A DNA stretch of 6,000 bases, from contig JAUWAH010000161.1 in NCBI GenBank assembly GCA_030602145.1, forward strand, positions 1 through 6,000, written 5' to 3'. Shown here one piece after another: positions 1 to 6,000 of this stretch. The position numbers and the translations under genes are program-made. This DNA comes from Desulfobulbus sp. (GTDB taxonomy: Bacteria > Desulfobacterota > Desulfobulbia > Desulfobulbales > Desulfobulbaceae). The notes below the pieces were generated by a model. The model was not told where the DNA came from. It saw only the letters and a program-made list of their open reading frames with translations, and did no database searches. Each line of letters starts with the position of its first letter. The first letter of the stretch is position 1.

Positions 1-1697
1 CGGATATGGATCAGATCAAAACCGGCTTTCTCTACACCCTCAACATCCTTTTTGAGCAGGGCCTAGAGACCAGGATCCACGCCAAGTGCAACCTGCTCCT
101 CAATCAACAGGCGGTTGGCTCGCTCTCCCCCTTGCTGCGACGGAAGCAGGAAGAGCATCTGGAGGCGACCGACGCCCTGGAGCACGGGGTCAAGTTCGTC
201 CGTATCATCCCCATCCTTTTGGTCTGGGACCGGGATCTGGAAGGAGCCCGCGAGTCCTGTACCCGGGCCAGGCGAATCTGGGAAGATAACGGCTATGTTA
301 TGCAGCAGGATTCTTTTATCCTCAAAATTCTCTTCCTCTCCGCCTTACCCTTCGGCCTCTACACCACCGGCAGGAACATCGACAACCTGGAGCGGGATTT
401 CATTGCGCCAGTGCCTTCGGTCACACCCTTGCTCCCGGTCCAGGGCGACTTTGCCGGCACCGGCGGGGTGCCGAAACTGATCTTCACCGGACGTAAGGGC
501 CAACTGGTCAGCCTGGATTTCTTTGCCAAGGGAGCGCCCAACCACAATACCGTCTGCTGCGCCACCACCGGTTCGGGCAAGTCCTTTCTGGTCAACTTCC
601 TGGCCTTCAACTACTACGCCTGCGGCTCCCTGGTGCGAATCATCGACATCGGCGGCTCGTACAAGAAAATCGCCAACATGCTCGGCGCCCGCTATCTCGA
701 TTTCCAGCCGGGTACCACGGTCTGCCTCAACCCCTTTACCTCCATCCAGGAACCGGAGGAGGAGCTCAAATCGGTGACCGCCGTCTTTGCCCAGATGGCC
801 TACTCCAACTCGGATACGGAGAGGTGCAACGACACCGAGTTGAACATGATCCGTAATGCGGTCCGCTGGGCCTGGCAGCAGGAGGGACCGGAGGCTGACG
901 CGGATACGGTCTATGCATTCCTGGCCAAGTTCCCCGAGGTGCCGGCGGCGGATTTCGACTCGATGAGCGATAACCCGGCCCTGGTAGAGGTGGCGCGGAA
1001 GCTGGCCTTCAACATCCGCGAGTTCACCAGCCACGGATTTCACGGCAAGTTCTTCACAGGTCCCTCCACCTTCGACATCCATCGCGATGCCTTTGTGGTC
1101 CTGGAGCTGGAGAACCTCAAAATCCAGCTCGACCTGTACCGGGTCGTCACTCTGCTGGTCCTCAATGCGGTGACCCAGGATCTCTACCTTTCCGATCGGT
1201 CCCGCTCCCGGCTGATCATCTTTGACGAGGCTTGGCAGTTTCTGGGCAAGGCCGCCATGCTGGGGCCGGTGATCAATGAGGGGTATCGGCGGGCCAGGAA
1301 GTACAACGGCAGCTTCATGATCATCACCCAATCGATCCTCGATCTCGACAGCTTCGGCGAGGTGGGCCGGGTGATCAACGGTAACTCGGCCTTCAAGATC
1401 TACCTGGAATCCTCGGATTTCGATCAGGCCCGCAAGCAGGGATTGATCGAGTATGACGACTTCGTCCTCCAACTCCTCAAAAGCGTCAAATCCAATCCCC
1501 CCAAATACTCGGAGGTCTTTTTCGATACCCCCTTTGGTCTCGGTGTAACCCGGCTGGTGGTCAACGACTACGACTACTTCATCTACACCTCCAAGCCCGC
1601 CGAGATTGCTGCCATCGAGGCCATGGTCAAAAACGGCCTCTCCTATCACGAAGCCATCCTGGAGATGGTAGCCCGGAGGGAACAGGATGGACTCTAA
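1..1697 (+). CDS. traC: TraC, F-type T4SS assembly ATPase (VirB4 family), 5'-truncated by window edge
   Basis: This is the motor ATPase of the F-type type IV secretion system. In F it sits at the cytoplasmic face of the inner membrane and is required for pilus assembly. The reading frame is open to the left edge, so the methionine at base 6 is probably internal. About 563 residues are visible against roughly 875 in F TraC, so the N-terminal third lies outside. Numbering from base 6, a Walker A motif (ATTGSGKS) is at residues 186-193 and a Walker B motif (RLIIFDEAW, D407/E408) at 402-410. A later MIITQS segment fits the conserved glutamine motif of VirB4 ATPases. The frame is intact through both motifs to the TAA stop, and the last 11 bases overlap traW. 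Downstream traW, traU and trbC support TraC over a VirB4 from another T4SS class. The missing N-terminus cannot be assessed. Confidence 0.95.
   Translation, partial: DMDQIKTGFLYTLNILFEQGLETRIHAKCNLLLNQQAVGSLSPLLRRKQEEHLEATDALEHGVKFVRIIPILLVWDRDLEGARESCTRARRIWEDNGYVMQQDSFILKILFLSALPFGLYTTGRNIDNLERDFIAPVPSVTPLLPVQGDFAGTGGVPKLIFTGRKGQLVSLDFFAKGAPNHNTVCCATTGSGKSFLVNFLAFNYYACGSLVRIIDIGGSYKKIANMLGARYLDFQPGTTVCLNPFTSIQEPEEELKSVTAVFAQMAYSNSDTERCNDTELNMIRNAVRWAWQQEGPEADADTVYAFLAKFPEVPAADFDSMSDNPALVEVARKLAFNIREFTSHGFHGKFFTGPSTFDIHRDAFVVLELENLKIQLDLYRVVTLLVLNAVTQDLYLSDRSRSRLIIFDEAWQFLGKAAMLGPVINEGYRRARKYNGSFMIITQSILDLDSFGEVGRVINGNSAFKIYLESSDFDQARKQGLIEYDDFVLQLLKSVKSNPPKYSEVFFDTPFGLGVTRLVVNDYDYFIYTSKPAEIAAIEAMVKNGLSYHEAILEMVARREQDGL
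1675..1679 (+). promoter_or_regulatory. Ribosome binding site for traW
   Basis: A GGAGG Shine-Dalgarno sequence lies 7 bases upstream of the traW ATG at 1687, inside the 3' end of traC. It fixes the traW start and shows that traW has its own strong initiation signal despite overlapping traC. Confidence 0.75.
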
Positions 1698-2292
1698 ACT
1701 TCTTTCTGCTCTATGGATCATCACCTGTGCCACCCAGGTTTGGGCAGCGCACACCCGGCTGGAACCCGTGGGACGGACCTATCACATCGTTGAGCATGAT
1801 ATTCGGGAAGAGTTCAAGCAGAAGGCGACCGGCATCGACATCGATGCCCTGTTCAACACCCATAACCGCTATCAGCCGGCCAACCTGCATACGTTGTCCA
1901 GGGCGTCGAGTGATCGGATGTTCACTGTTGACCTGACCCATACCCTGGAGCGCAACATCAAGGATAGCCAGGGTAACCTGCTCTATCCCCAGGGGTTCAC
2001 CTTCAACCCCTTGCAGTATGCCAGGTTGAGCGGTGGACTGGTGGTCATCGACGGCAGTGATCCGGAACAGGTTGAATGGTTCAAGGGGTCGCCTTACTTC
2101 CAGAACCACCGGGCCGTTCTTTTGCTCTCCGGTGGGTATGCGAATGAGTTGAAACAAGCGTTGCAGCGTCCGGTCTATTACCTGACCCACGATATTGCCG
2201 CCCGACTCCAGCTCAAGGCCGCACCTTCAGTGGTGGTCGAACAAGACAACAAGCTGACCGTTCGGGAGGTGCGCCTTGCAACACAGCGTTAG
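1687..2292 (+). CDS. traW: TraW, periplasmic F-type pilus assembly protein
   Basis: TraW is a periplasmic protein needed for F pilus assembly; in F it works with TrbC. The product is 201 residues, close to the 210 of F TraW. Residues 1-20 form a Sec signal peptide ending in VWA, with likely cleavage before AHTRLEP. The mature start contains GRTYHIVEHDI, matching the family's opening segment. The central part (DSQGNLLYPQGFTFNPLQY, then VVIDGSDPEQVEWF) closely follows the F TraW pattern of NPLQY followed by a GDDPxQVxWM segment. The C-terminal part (RPVYYLTHDIAARL, then AAPSVVV) resembles the thioredoxin-like end of the family. The mature protein has no cysteine, so it would not need disulfide formation. 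The start overlaps traC by 11 bases and is backed by a strong ribosome binding site; the end overlaps traU by 17 bases. Confidence 0.92.
   Translation: MDSKLLSALWIITCATQVWAAHTRLEPVGRTYHIVEHDIREEFKQKATGIDIDALFNTHNRYQPANLHTLSRASSDRMFTVDLTHTLERNIKDSQGNLLYPQGFTFNPLQYARLSGGLVVIDGSDPEQVEWFKGSPYFQNHRAVLLLSGGYANELKQALQRPVYYLTHDIAARLQLKAAPSVVVEQDNKLTVREVRLATQR
2265..2270 (+). promoter_or_regulatory. Ribosome binding site that decides the TTG start of traU
   Basis: GGAGGT lies 5 bases before a TTG codon at 2276, within the end of traW. The nearest in-frame ATG, at 2303, lacks a comparable site and would leave a signal peptide too short to be convincing. This supports the unusual TTG start. Confidence 0.7.
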
Positions 2293-3190
2293 CATATTTT
2301 TCATGCTCTGCCTCCTCCTGGTCCCTTCACCGTCCATTGCCAAGTCGGGGACCCCGTTCAACCCGATTACCGACATTCATTGGAGCGAGATTGATTTCAC
2401 CATCGAGGGGGTGTGCTTCTGTCCGCGCCCACCACCAGTTTTTATAGAGACCGGAATAATCGTCAGCTATTGGGAGCCCTTTCTGCTCCTGGACACTTCA
2501 TCGATTGCCTTTTACTCGGCAATGCTGGGCAGTTCGGTTGGTGGAACCTTGACCGATGAACTGGGGGGCAAGAATAAAAGCTCGGATGCGGTCGATATCG
2601 CCAATGAGTCCACCTTTGCTCAGTCGCACGCCTTTCTCTTGCCCCTAATGGCGGGGATCTGCGACCGCAACGATTACGGCACCTGGTGGAGCGAATATGA
2701 TGCCATGTGGCAAGACGATGAACTGGCCGCCTTGCTCACCCCCGAAGTCTCCCTCTTTGCCAACAAGGCCATGGTCATGGCCTGCATGGCTGATGCCATT
2801 GCTGCCAATGCTGGCTGGCCGCTTGATGCCATGCCCTGGTGTGTCGGCAGTGGTGGTTCGGCTTATCCGATGACCGGCCATGTCGATAACGACAACATCG
2901 TCCAGGCCAATGCCACCGCCGCCTACCGCATGCTCTATAAGCTCAACCGTATCGGCATGATCTGCGATCCCTTCCCTCTCTGCGGTTGCGTACAGACCCC
3001 GGTCTGGATCAAGAGCCATTATAAGCTGAACGTGGCTCGGCCCGACATTCGGGACGTGTATCCCATCGGTCGGGCGACCTCTACCTATGATTCCGGACTC
3101 AATCCGCCCTACATGGGTGCCCAGGGCTCCAATGACGAGTTTCTCTGGGTGGTCTACCGCATGCAACGGTGCTGCACATGCTGCGAATGA
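2276..3190 (+). CDS. traU: TraU, periplasmic F-type conjugation protein with altered cysteine pattern
   Basis: In F, TraU is a cysteine-rich periplasmic protein needed for DNA transfer and efficient pilus assembly. This one is 304 residues from a TTG start (F TraU about 330). Residues 1-22 are a Sec signal peptide with cleavage after SIA. Family landmarks follow in order: NPITDI (29-34), PRPPPVF then YWEP (about 51-68), WQDDELAALLTPEVSLFA, ACMADAIAA, PLDAMPWCVG, YPMTGHV and YPIGRAT. The F pattern near the N-terminus, from memory, is NPITDICWSCIF; here it reads NPITDIHWSEID, so both cysteines of that CxxC are gone (H35, E38). The position corresponding to the F 'SPGC' cysteine appears to be S81. 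Twelve cysteines remain in the mature protein, including C47/C49, C129, a CGC near the C-terminal third, and a CCTCC cluster at 299-303 just before the stop. It overlaps traW by 17 bases and trbC by 4. Confidence 0.92.
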   Translation: MQHSVSIFFMLCLLLVPSPSIAKSGTPFNPITDIHWSEIDFTIEGVCFCPRPPPVFIETGIIVSYWEPFLLLDTSSIAFYSAMLGSSVGGTLTDELGGKNKSSDAVDIANESTFAQSHAFLLPLMAGICDRNDYGTWWSEYDAMWQDDELAALLTPEVSLFANKAMVMACMADAIAANAGWPLDAMPWCVGSGGSAYPMTGHVDNDNIVQANATAAYRMLYKLNRIGMICDPFPLCGCVQTPVWIKSHYKLNVARPDIRDVYPIGRATSTYDSGLNPPYMGAQGSNDEFLWVVYRMQRCCTCCE

Positions 3191-3918
3191 GTTGGAGGAT
3201 ACTTCCGGTGGTACTGACAATCGCCCTCTTTCAGGGCGTTTTGGCGGAAGAACGCAAGGAAGCCGGAGAACTGGTGGAGAAGGCGGTCGAGAAGGCCCGT
3301 AAACTCAGTGAGACCATGCACCTACCTGAGAATGCTCATAACGACAAGGGACAGGAAGCAGCTCAGCAAACAGCGAAAGAATACAACTCGCCTGAGTTCC
3401 AACAGAAGCTCCGTTGCCAGATAGATAGGATCCAACAAAGCGGTCCACAACAGGAACAGGCAATAGCACCACAGGGAAAAGGGACGCTTACCGCCCAGGA
3501 GTCGGTCTATCTCTTCCTTTCCAGTTCCCTTCCCGAGCTCGTGGTGAACCGCTACCTAATCGATATTGGCCGAACCGGCGAACAACGGATTGTGCCGGTC
3601 CTGTTCGGGTTACCAGAGGGGTTGGAAGGCAAACGCATCAATGCCGATTATTTCAGCCGGGTGATGCAGGCTGACCCGAAATGCCAGGATACTCCCAAAT
3701 CTCCTTGTCAGCGACTGGCAGTGCTGCCCAAGGTCAACCCGGGATTATTTTCCCGATACAACATCAGCGAGGTGCCGGCCCTGGTCCATGACAATGGTCA
3801 GGACTCCTGGTCGATTCATGGAGAGGCGGAATTGGCTTTCTTGTTGGAAAAAATGAGCAAGGCGGCGAACAATCCCGCGCTTGCCGGCATCAGCGCCCGA
3901 CTGAGAGGTGGTCAGTGA
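3187..3918 (+). CDS. trbC: TrbC, F-type periplasmic pilus assembly protein
   Basis: TrbC is a periplasmic thioredoxin-fold-like protein that in F partners with TraW in pilus assembly. With the ATG at 3187 the product is 243 residues (F TrbC about 212). This start gives an ATGA overlap with the traU stop and a compact signal peptide ending GVLA, cleaved before EERKEAG. In-frame GTG 3169 and ATG 3178 are alternatives, and none of the three has a convincing ribosome binding site. After the signal peptide comes a charged, probably helical and partly coiled stretch to about residue 100. The TrbC core follows: YLFLSSSLP (108-116), then VNPGLFSRYNISEVPALV ending at residue 200, the family's hallmark segment. 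Cysteines occur in LRCQID and in the pair DPKCQDTPKSPC. Coding is intact, and the end overlaps the next gene as GTGA. Confidence 0.9.
   Translation: MSWRILPVVLTIALFQGVLAEERKEAGELVEKAVEKARKLSETMHLPENAHNDKGQEAAQQTAKEYNSPEFQQKLRCQIDRIQQSGPQQEQAIAPQGKGTLTAQESVYLFLSSSLPELVVNRYLIDIGRTGEQRIVPVLFGLPEGLEGKRINADYFSRVMQADPKCQDTPKSPCQRLAVLPKVNPGLFSRYNISEVPALVHDNGQDSWSIHGEAELAFLLEKMSKAANNPALAGISARLRGGQ
3905..3910 (+). promoter_or_regulatory. Ribosome binding site for the GTG start of the trbI-like gene
   Basis: GAGGTG lies 4 bases before the GTG at 3915, inside the last codons of trbC. The spacing is slightly short, but with the GTGA overlap it supports coupled initiation at this GTG. Confidence 0.5.
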
Positions 3919-4247
3919 ACGAATCGATTGAAGTGCAAGACAAAGAAAGCAGAGTGACGGACTCCCCCGGCTACCTGGAGGTGATCGGTATCGTCCTGGT
4001 CATCGTTCTGGGGCTGCTCTTTGCCTACGACCGGTTCCTGGTGCCCAAGGTGAAGGTGGCCGATCTGAAAGGCTACCTGCAGGAACAGAAGACCTTGCTC
4101 GCTGCTGGGACCATCACCGAGGACCAGTGGAATCGTAACCTCGACACCCTGGAACAGGTGTTTCAGGAACAACCCCGTCACCATTTGATCATCCTCAAAG
4201 ATGTGGTGCTGCATCATGACCCGGATACTGAAATCAAGCTCAAGTAG
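3915..4247 (+). CDS. trbI: TrbI-like small inner-membrane protein of the F-type T4SS
   Basis: The product is 110 residues (F TrbI 128). A short charged N-terminus (residues 1-20) is followed by one hydrophobic segment at about 21-38 (EVIGIVLVIVLGLLFAY) and a periplasmic-looking tail. The layout is cytoplasmic N-terminus, single membrane pass, helical region and terminal strand. The tail segment HLIILKDVVLHHDPD (90-104) resembles, from memory, the F TrbI segment AVILVSPAVVQGAPD, which is the main reason for the call. In F, TrbI is an inner-membrane protein that influences pilus retraction, and it is encoded between traC and traW. Here the gene follows trbC, starts with GTG in a GTGA overlap and overlaps the next gene. 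Similarity is weak outside the tail, so an unrelated small membrane protein remains possible. Confidence 0.65.
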   Translation: MNESIEVQDKESRVTDSPGYLEVIGIVLVIVLGLLFAYDRFLVPKVKVADLKGYLQEQKTLLAAGTITEDQWNRNLDTLEQVFQEQPRHHLIILKDVVLHHDPDTEIKLK

Positions 4248-4743
4248 ACCATGGTGGCGGGTGAACCGGCGGGAACAGGCTGTGGCCATCGTCTTTCTCG
4301 CCTTCATCCTGGCTGGTGCCTGGTTGCCCGGCCGCGTTACCGTGGCCACCAGCGGTTCGCTGGAGCATCGGGTCTTTTTTCTCCTTCCAGCCCCCGCCAA
4401 GGTGGAGCTGGGCGACTACCTGGTCTTTCGCCACCGGGATCTCTCGCAGGTGCAGCAGGGACTCCGTGCCGATCATGATCAGATGATCAAGAAGGTGGGC
4501 TGCCTTCCAGGTGATCAACTGACTATGGATGCAGCAAACCACTTTTTCTGCAACGGCAGGTCGCTGGGGCAGGCATTGGAAGCCGACAGCAAGGACCGGC
4601 CCTTGCCGCTGTTTTCCTTCAACGGGACGGTTCCGACGGGCAAGCTGTTCATGATTGGCACCCATCCCCGCAGCTTTGACAGTAAATACTTTGGATTCAT
4701 CGATGTGCACGAGATCAGCCACCAGGCGCTGCCGCTTTGGTAG
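4216..4743 (+). CDS. S26 signal peptidase, conjugative (RP4 TraF / TrhF type)
   Basis: This is a membrane-anchored serine peptidase with a Ser-Lys dyad, of the S26 family found in conjugation systems. RP4 TraF processes and cyclises its pilin, and TrhF-type relatives occur in F-like loci such as IncH and SXT/R391. With ATG 4216 the product is 175 residues. A basic N-terminus is followed by a membrane segment at about 21-38. Next comes the catalytic serine box TSGSLEHRVFFL (likely nucleophile S48), then GDYLVF, then MIKKVGCLPGD with likely general base K92, and finally a DSKYFGFI box (155-162). All expected motifs are present, so it should be active. Its substrate, perhaps the pilin, lies outside the window. 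The start is uncertain: ATG 4201 and GTG 4261 are in frame, and GTG 4261 would give a more typical short N-terminus clear of the upstream gene. It overlaps traF by 41 bases. The name traF is avoided here because the next gene is the F-type traF, an unrelated protein. Confidence 0.88.
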   Translation: MTRILKSSSSRPWWRVNRREQAVAIVFLAFILAGAWLPGRVTVATSGSLEHRVFFLLPAPAKVELGDYLVFRHRDLSQVQQGLRADHDQMIKKVGCLPGDQLTMDAANHFFCNGRSLGQALEADSKDRPLPLFSFNGTVPTGKLFMIGTHPRSFDSKYFGFIDVHEISHQALPLW

Positions 4744-5656
4744 TTATGGGTTATGCCTGGCATTGCTGGCCACGCCAGTCTGGGCCGGGAACTCTATGCC
4801 CTCGGCGGCCACTAGCTTCTATCAGGAGAGCAAGCACGGGTGGTTCTGGTACGAGGATCCGGCTCCGGTGGTCGAAGAGGAGCGGGAGATGCCGGTAACT
4901 GAGCCCAAGGCTGTCCCTTTATCTCGTGAGGTGTCCCTGTCTCACTATTCCACAGAAACCCTGTGGAACATGCATCCGGATGATTTTCAGCAGTTGCTCA
5001 ATGGCCTACAGAAGAAGGCGGTCCAGTATCCGACCGAGCAGAACATCCTTGAATATCTCTCCATCCAGGACATTGCCCGACGCAAGGCCCTGGCCTATGC
5101 CAATGCCACCCAGTACGTCACCCAGAAACGGGCCGACCTGTTCAACATCAACCAGGTCTATCCCACCTCCAGCCCTGGAGCGGTTGCCAGGGTACAGATG
5201 CAGCAGGAGGAGATCACGGGCACCATCCGCGAGGCAGGGGATGATCATGCCCTGTTGTTCTTTGCCGCAGCCGGTTGTGGTTTCTGTGAGAAGCAGGCCC
5301 AGATCCTGGCCTACTTTGTCGACAAGTACGGCTGGCAGGTCAAGCCGGTGGATATTGAACGTGAACCGAATATCGCCCTACGTTTCAACATTACCACCAC
5401 ACCGACCTTGCTCCTGATCAGGCAGGACCGGGAGGCCTCGATGCGCATTGCCACTGGTGTGGCCACCCTGCCGGAGATCGAGCGTAACCTCTACCAGGCA
5501 ATTCGTTCCATGCGGGGTGACACCTCCATGGAATCGTTCACCACCTACGATTTCCAGAAGGGCAGTGCCCTGGATCCAACCTCGATCCTGAAGATCCAGA
5601 CACCCTGGCAGGCTAACGGTCCAGTCAACAAGTCACCCACGAGGCCCTCACCATGA
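4703..5656 (+). CDS. traF: TraF (F-type), periplasmic pilus assembly protein with thioredoxin-like domain and CGFC motif
   Basis: F-type TraF is a periplasmic protein required for pilus assembly. With ATG 4703 the product is 317 residues, longer than F TraF (247). Residues 1-28 form a Sec signal peptide (basic start, LCLALLATP core, VWA end). The mature N-terminus has the family signature SFYQESKHGWFWYEDP (38-53), then an acidic, proline-rich linker. A helical middle region (MHPDDFQQLL, then EYLSIQDIARRKALAYANA) follows. The C-terminal thioredoxin-like domain starts near residue 180, with C192-G-F-C195 as the CxxC and a Thr-cis-Pro candidate at TTTP (P234). From memory F TraF lacks this CxxC, while TrbB and TraF-like relatives have one, so this protein may act as a thiol oxidoreductase. 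ATG 4655 is an alternative start but would bury the signal peptide. The start overlaps the peptidase gene by 41 bases, with only a weak ribosome binding site. The end is an ATGA overlap with traH. Confidence 0.88.
   Translation: MCTRSATRRCRFGSYGLCLALLATPVWAGNSMPSAATSFYQESKHGWFWYEDPAPVVEEEREMPVTEPKAVPLSREVSLSHYSTETLWNMHPDDFQQLLNGLQKKAVQYPTEQNILEYLSIQDIARRKALAYANATQYVTQKRADLFNINQVYPTSSPGAVARVQMQQEEITGTIREAGDDHALLFFAAAGCGFCEKQAQILAYFVDKYGWQVKPVDIEREPNIALRFNITTTPTLLLIRQDREASMRIATGVATLPEIERNLYQAIRSMRGDTSMESFTTYDFQKGSALDPTSILKIQTPWQANGPVNKSPTRPSP
5641..5644 (+). promoter_or_regulatory. Ribosome binding site for traH
   Basis: GAGG lies 8 bases before the traH ATG at 5653, inside the last codons of traF. 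It supports that start, along with the ATGA overlap. Confidence 0.5.
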
Positions 5657-6000
5657 AAACAGCATTTCTTTCTGCCATTGTCGCTGTGACCCTCTCCGCC
5701 CAAACGGTACAGGCCGGTTGGGTCGACGACTGGTTGCAACAGCATGCCAGCAGCACCCCCAACTACTTCAGCGGCCAGCAGCGTGGCTATTACTCGGGCG
5801 GCAGTTTTTCCGGCCGCTGGCACAGTACCGCCGAATATCCGGTCACCGTGGAGGTGCCTCGGATCAAGAGCGGTTGCGGCGGCATCGATGTGTTTATGGG
5901 CGGCTTCAGCTTCATGAACACCGATTACCTGGTCAACAAACTCCAGGCCATCCTCTCGGGTGCCCCGGCGGTGGCCTTTGATCTGGCCTTGAAGACGCTC
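5653..6000 (+). CDS. traH: TraH, F-type pilus assembly protein, 3'-truncated by window edge
   Basis: TraH is a periplasmic or outer-membrane-associated protein that F needs for pilus assembly; F TraH is about 450 residues. Only 116 codons are visible and the frame is open at the right edge. Residues 1-21 form a Sec signal peptide (lysine at position 2, hydrophobic core, end VQA) with cleavage before GWVDDW. The family's conserved N-terminal block follows: PRIKSGCGGIDVFMGGFSFMNTDYLV, with GCGGID at residues 74-79. This is among the most recognisable signatures of TraH. The N-terminal part also has a Gly/Ser/Tyr-rich stretch before the block (about residues 40-55), also common in the family. 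The start overlaps the traF stop as ATGA and has an upstream GAGG. The traF-traH adjacency agrees with F-type order, where only small trb genes separate them. Confidence 0.93.
   Translation, partial: MKTAFLSAIVAVTLSAQTVQAGWVDDWLQQHASSTPNYFSGQQRGYYSGGSFSGRWHSTAEYPVTVEVPRIKSGCGGIDVFMGGFSFMNTDYLVNKLQAILSGAPAVAFDLALKTL

Noticed and set aside
345..1754. A 469-codon open frame on the minus strand across most of traC
   Set aside because: It lies antisense to a well-supported ATPase gene with Walker motifs, its translation resembles no recognised protein, and long antisense frames are common opposite GC-rich coding sequence. It looks like a shadow of traC codon usage.
2645..3220. Minus-strand open frame opposite traU
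   Set aside because: traU on the + strand is strongly supported by family motifs, and the reverse translation is low-complexity and unfamiliar.
4655..4702. Earlier ATG (4655) as the traF start
   Set aside because: It would place 16 extra residues before the signal peptide and extend the overlap with the peptidase gene to about 89 bases; ATG 4703 gives a normal exported protein.
3912..4722. Two minus-strand open frames (3912-4400 and 4240-4722) antisense to the trbI-like and peptidase genes
   Set aside because: Both are opposite genes with recognisable motifs on the + strand and have no recognisable motifs of their own.
4703..4786. Possible Tat signal in TraF because of the paired arginines in ATRRCRF
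   Set aside because: The residues after RR do not fit the Tat consensus (no hydrophobic pair directly after the variable position), and the rest is a standard Sec signal ending VWA.
1..6000. CRISPR arrays, tRNA or rRNA genes, insertion sequences, attachment sites, origins of transfer, terminators
   Set aside because: The window is coding from edge to edge in co-directional overlapping genes, and I saw no repeat arrays, inverted-repeat ends or hairpin plus T-run structures.

Overview
The window lies inside the transfer operon of an F-type (MPF-F) type IV secretion system, the machinery for conjugative pilus assembly and DNA transfer. All genes are on the + strand. In order they are the 3' two thirds of traC, then traW, traU, trbC, a short trbI-like gene, an S26 signal peptidase of the RP4 TraF / TrhF type, an F-type traF with a thioredoxin-like domain, and the 5' end of traH. 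Coding sequence covers the window end to end. Every junction is an overlap of 4 to about 41 bases, so there is no intergenic DNA and no visible internal promoter, terminator or RNA gene.

The host is a Gram-negative bacterium: the genes encode an inner-membrane ATPase, several Sec-exported periplasmic proteins and a membrane-anchored peptidase. The DNA looks moderately GC-rich and the proteins are clearly diverged from the enterobacterial F versions. A proteobacterium or a member of Desulfobacterota is plausible, but nothing here fixes the taxon. Whether the locus sits on a plasmid or an integrative conjugative element cannot be told from this window.

Layout: bases 1-1697 TraC (VirB4-like motor ATPase, N-terminus outside the window); 1687-2292 TraW; 2276-3190 TraU (TTG start); 3187-3918 TrbC; 3915-4247 TrbI-like (GTG start); 4216-4743 S26 peptidase; 4703-5656 TraF; 5653 to the right edge TraH.

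How they work together, from knowledge of F: TraC powers pilus assembly at the inner membrane. TraW, TrbC, TraU, TraF and TraH form a periplasmic, partly disulfide-dependent group needed for pilus extension and retraction. TrbI is an inner-membrane protein affecting pilus retraction. The S26 peptidase may mature the pilin or another exported substrate.

The main departures from F are: the trbI-like gene and the peptidase lie after trbC, where F has traN; no traN is seen between trbC and traF; TraU lacks several cysteines found in F TraU and has a cysteine cluster at its C-terminus; and TraF carries an intact CGFC redox motif. This is a divergent version of a known system. I see no evidence for a wholly new one.
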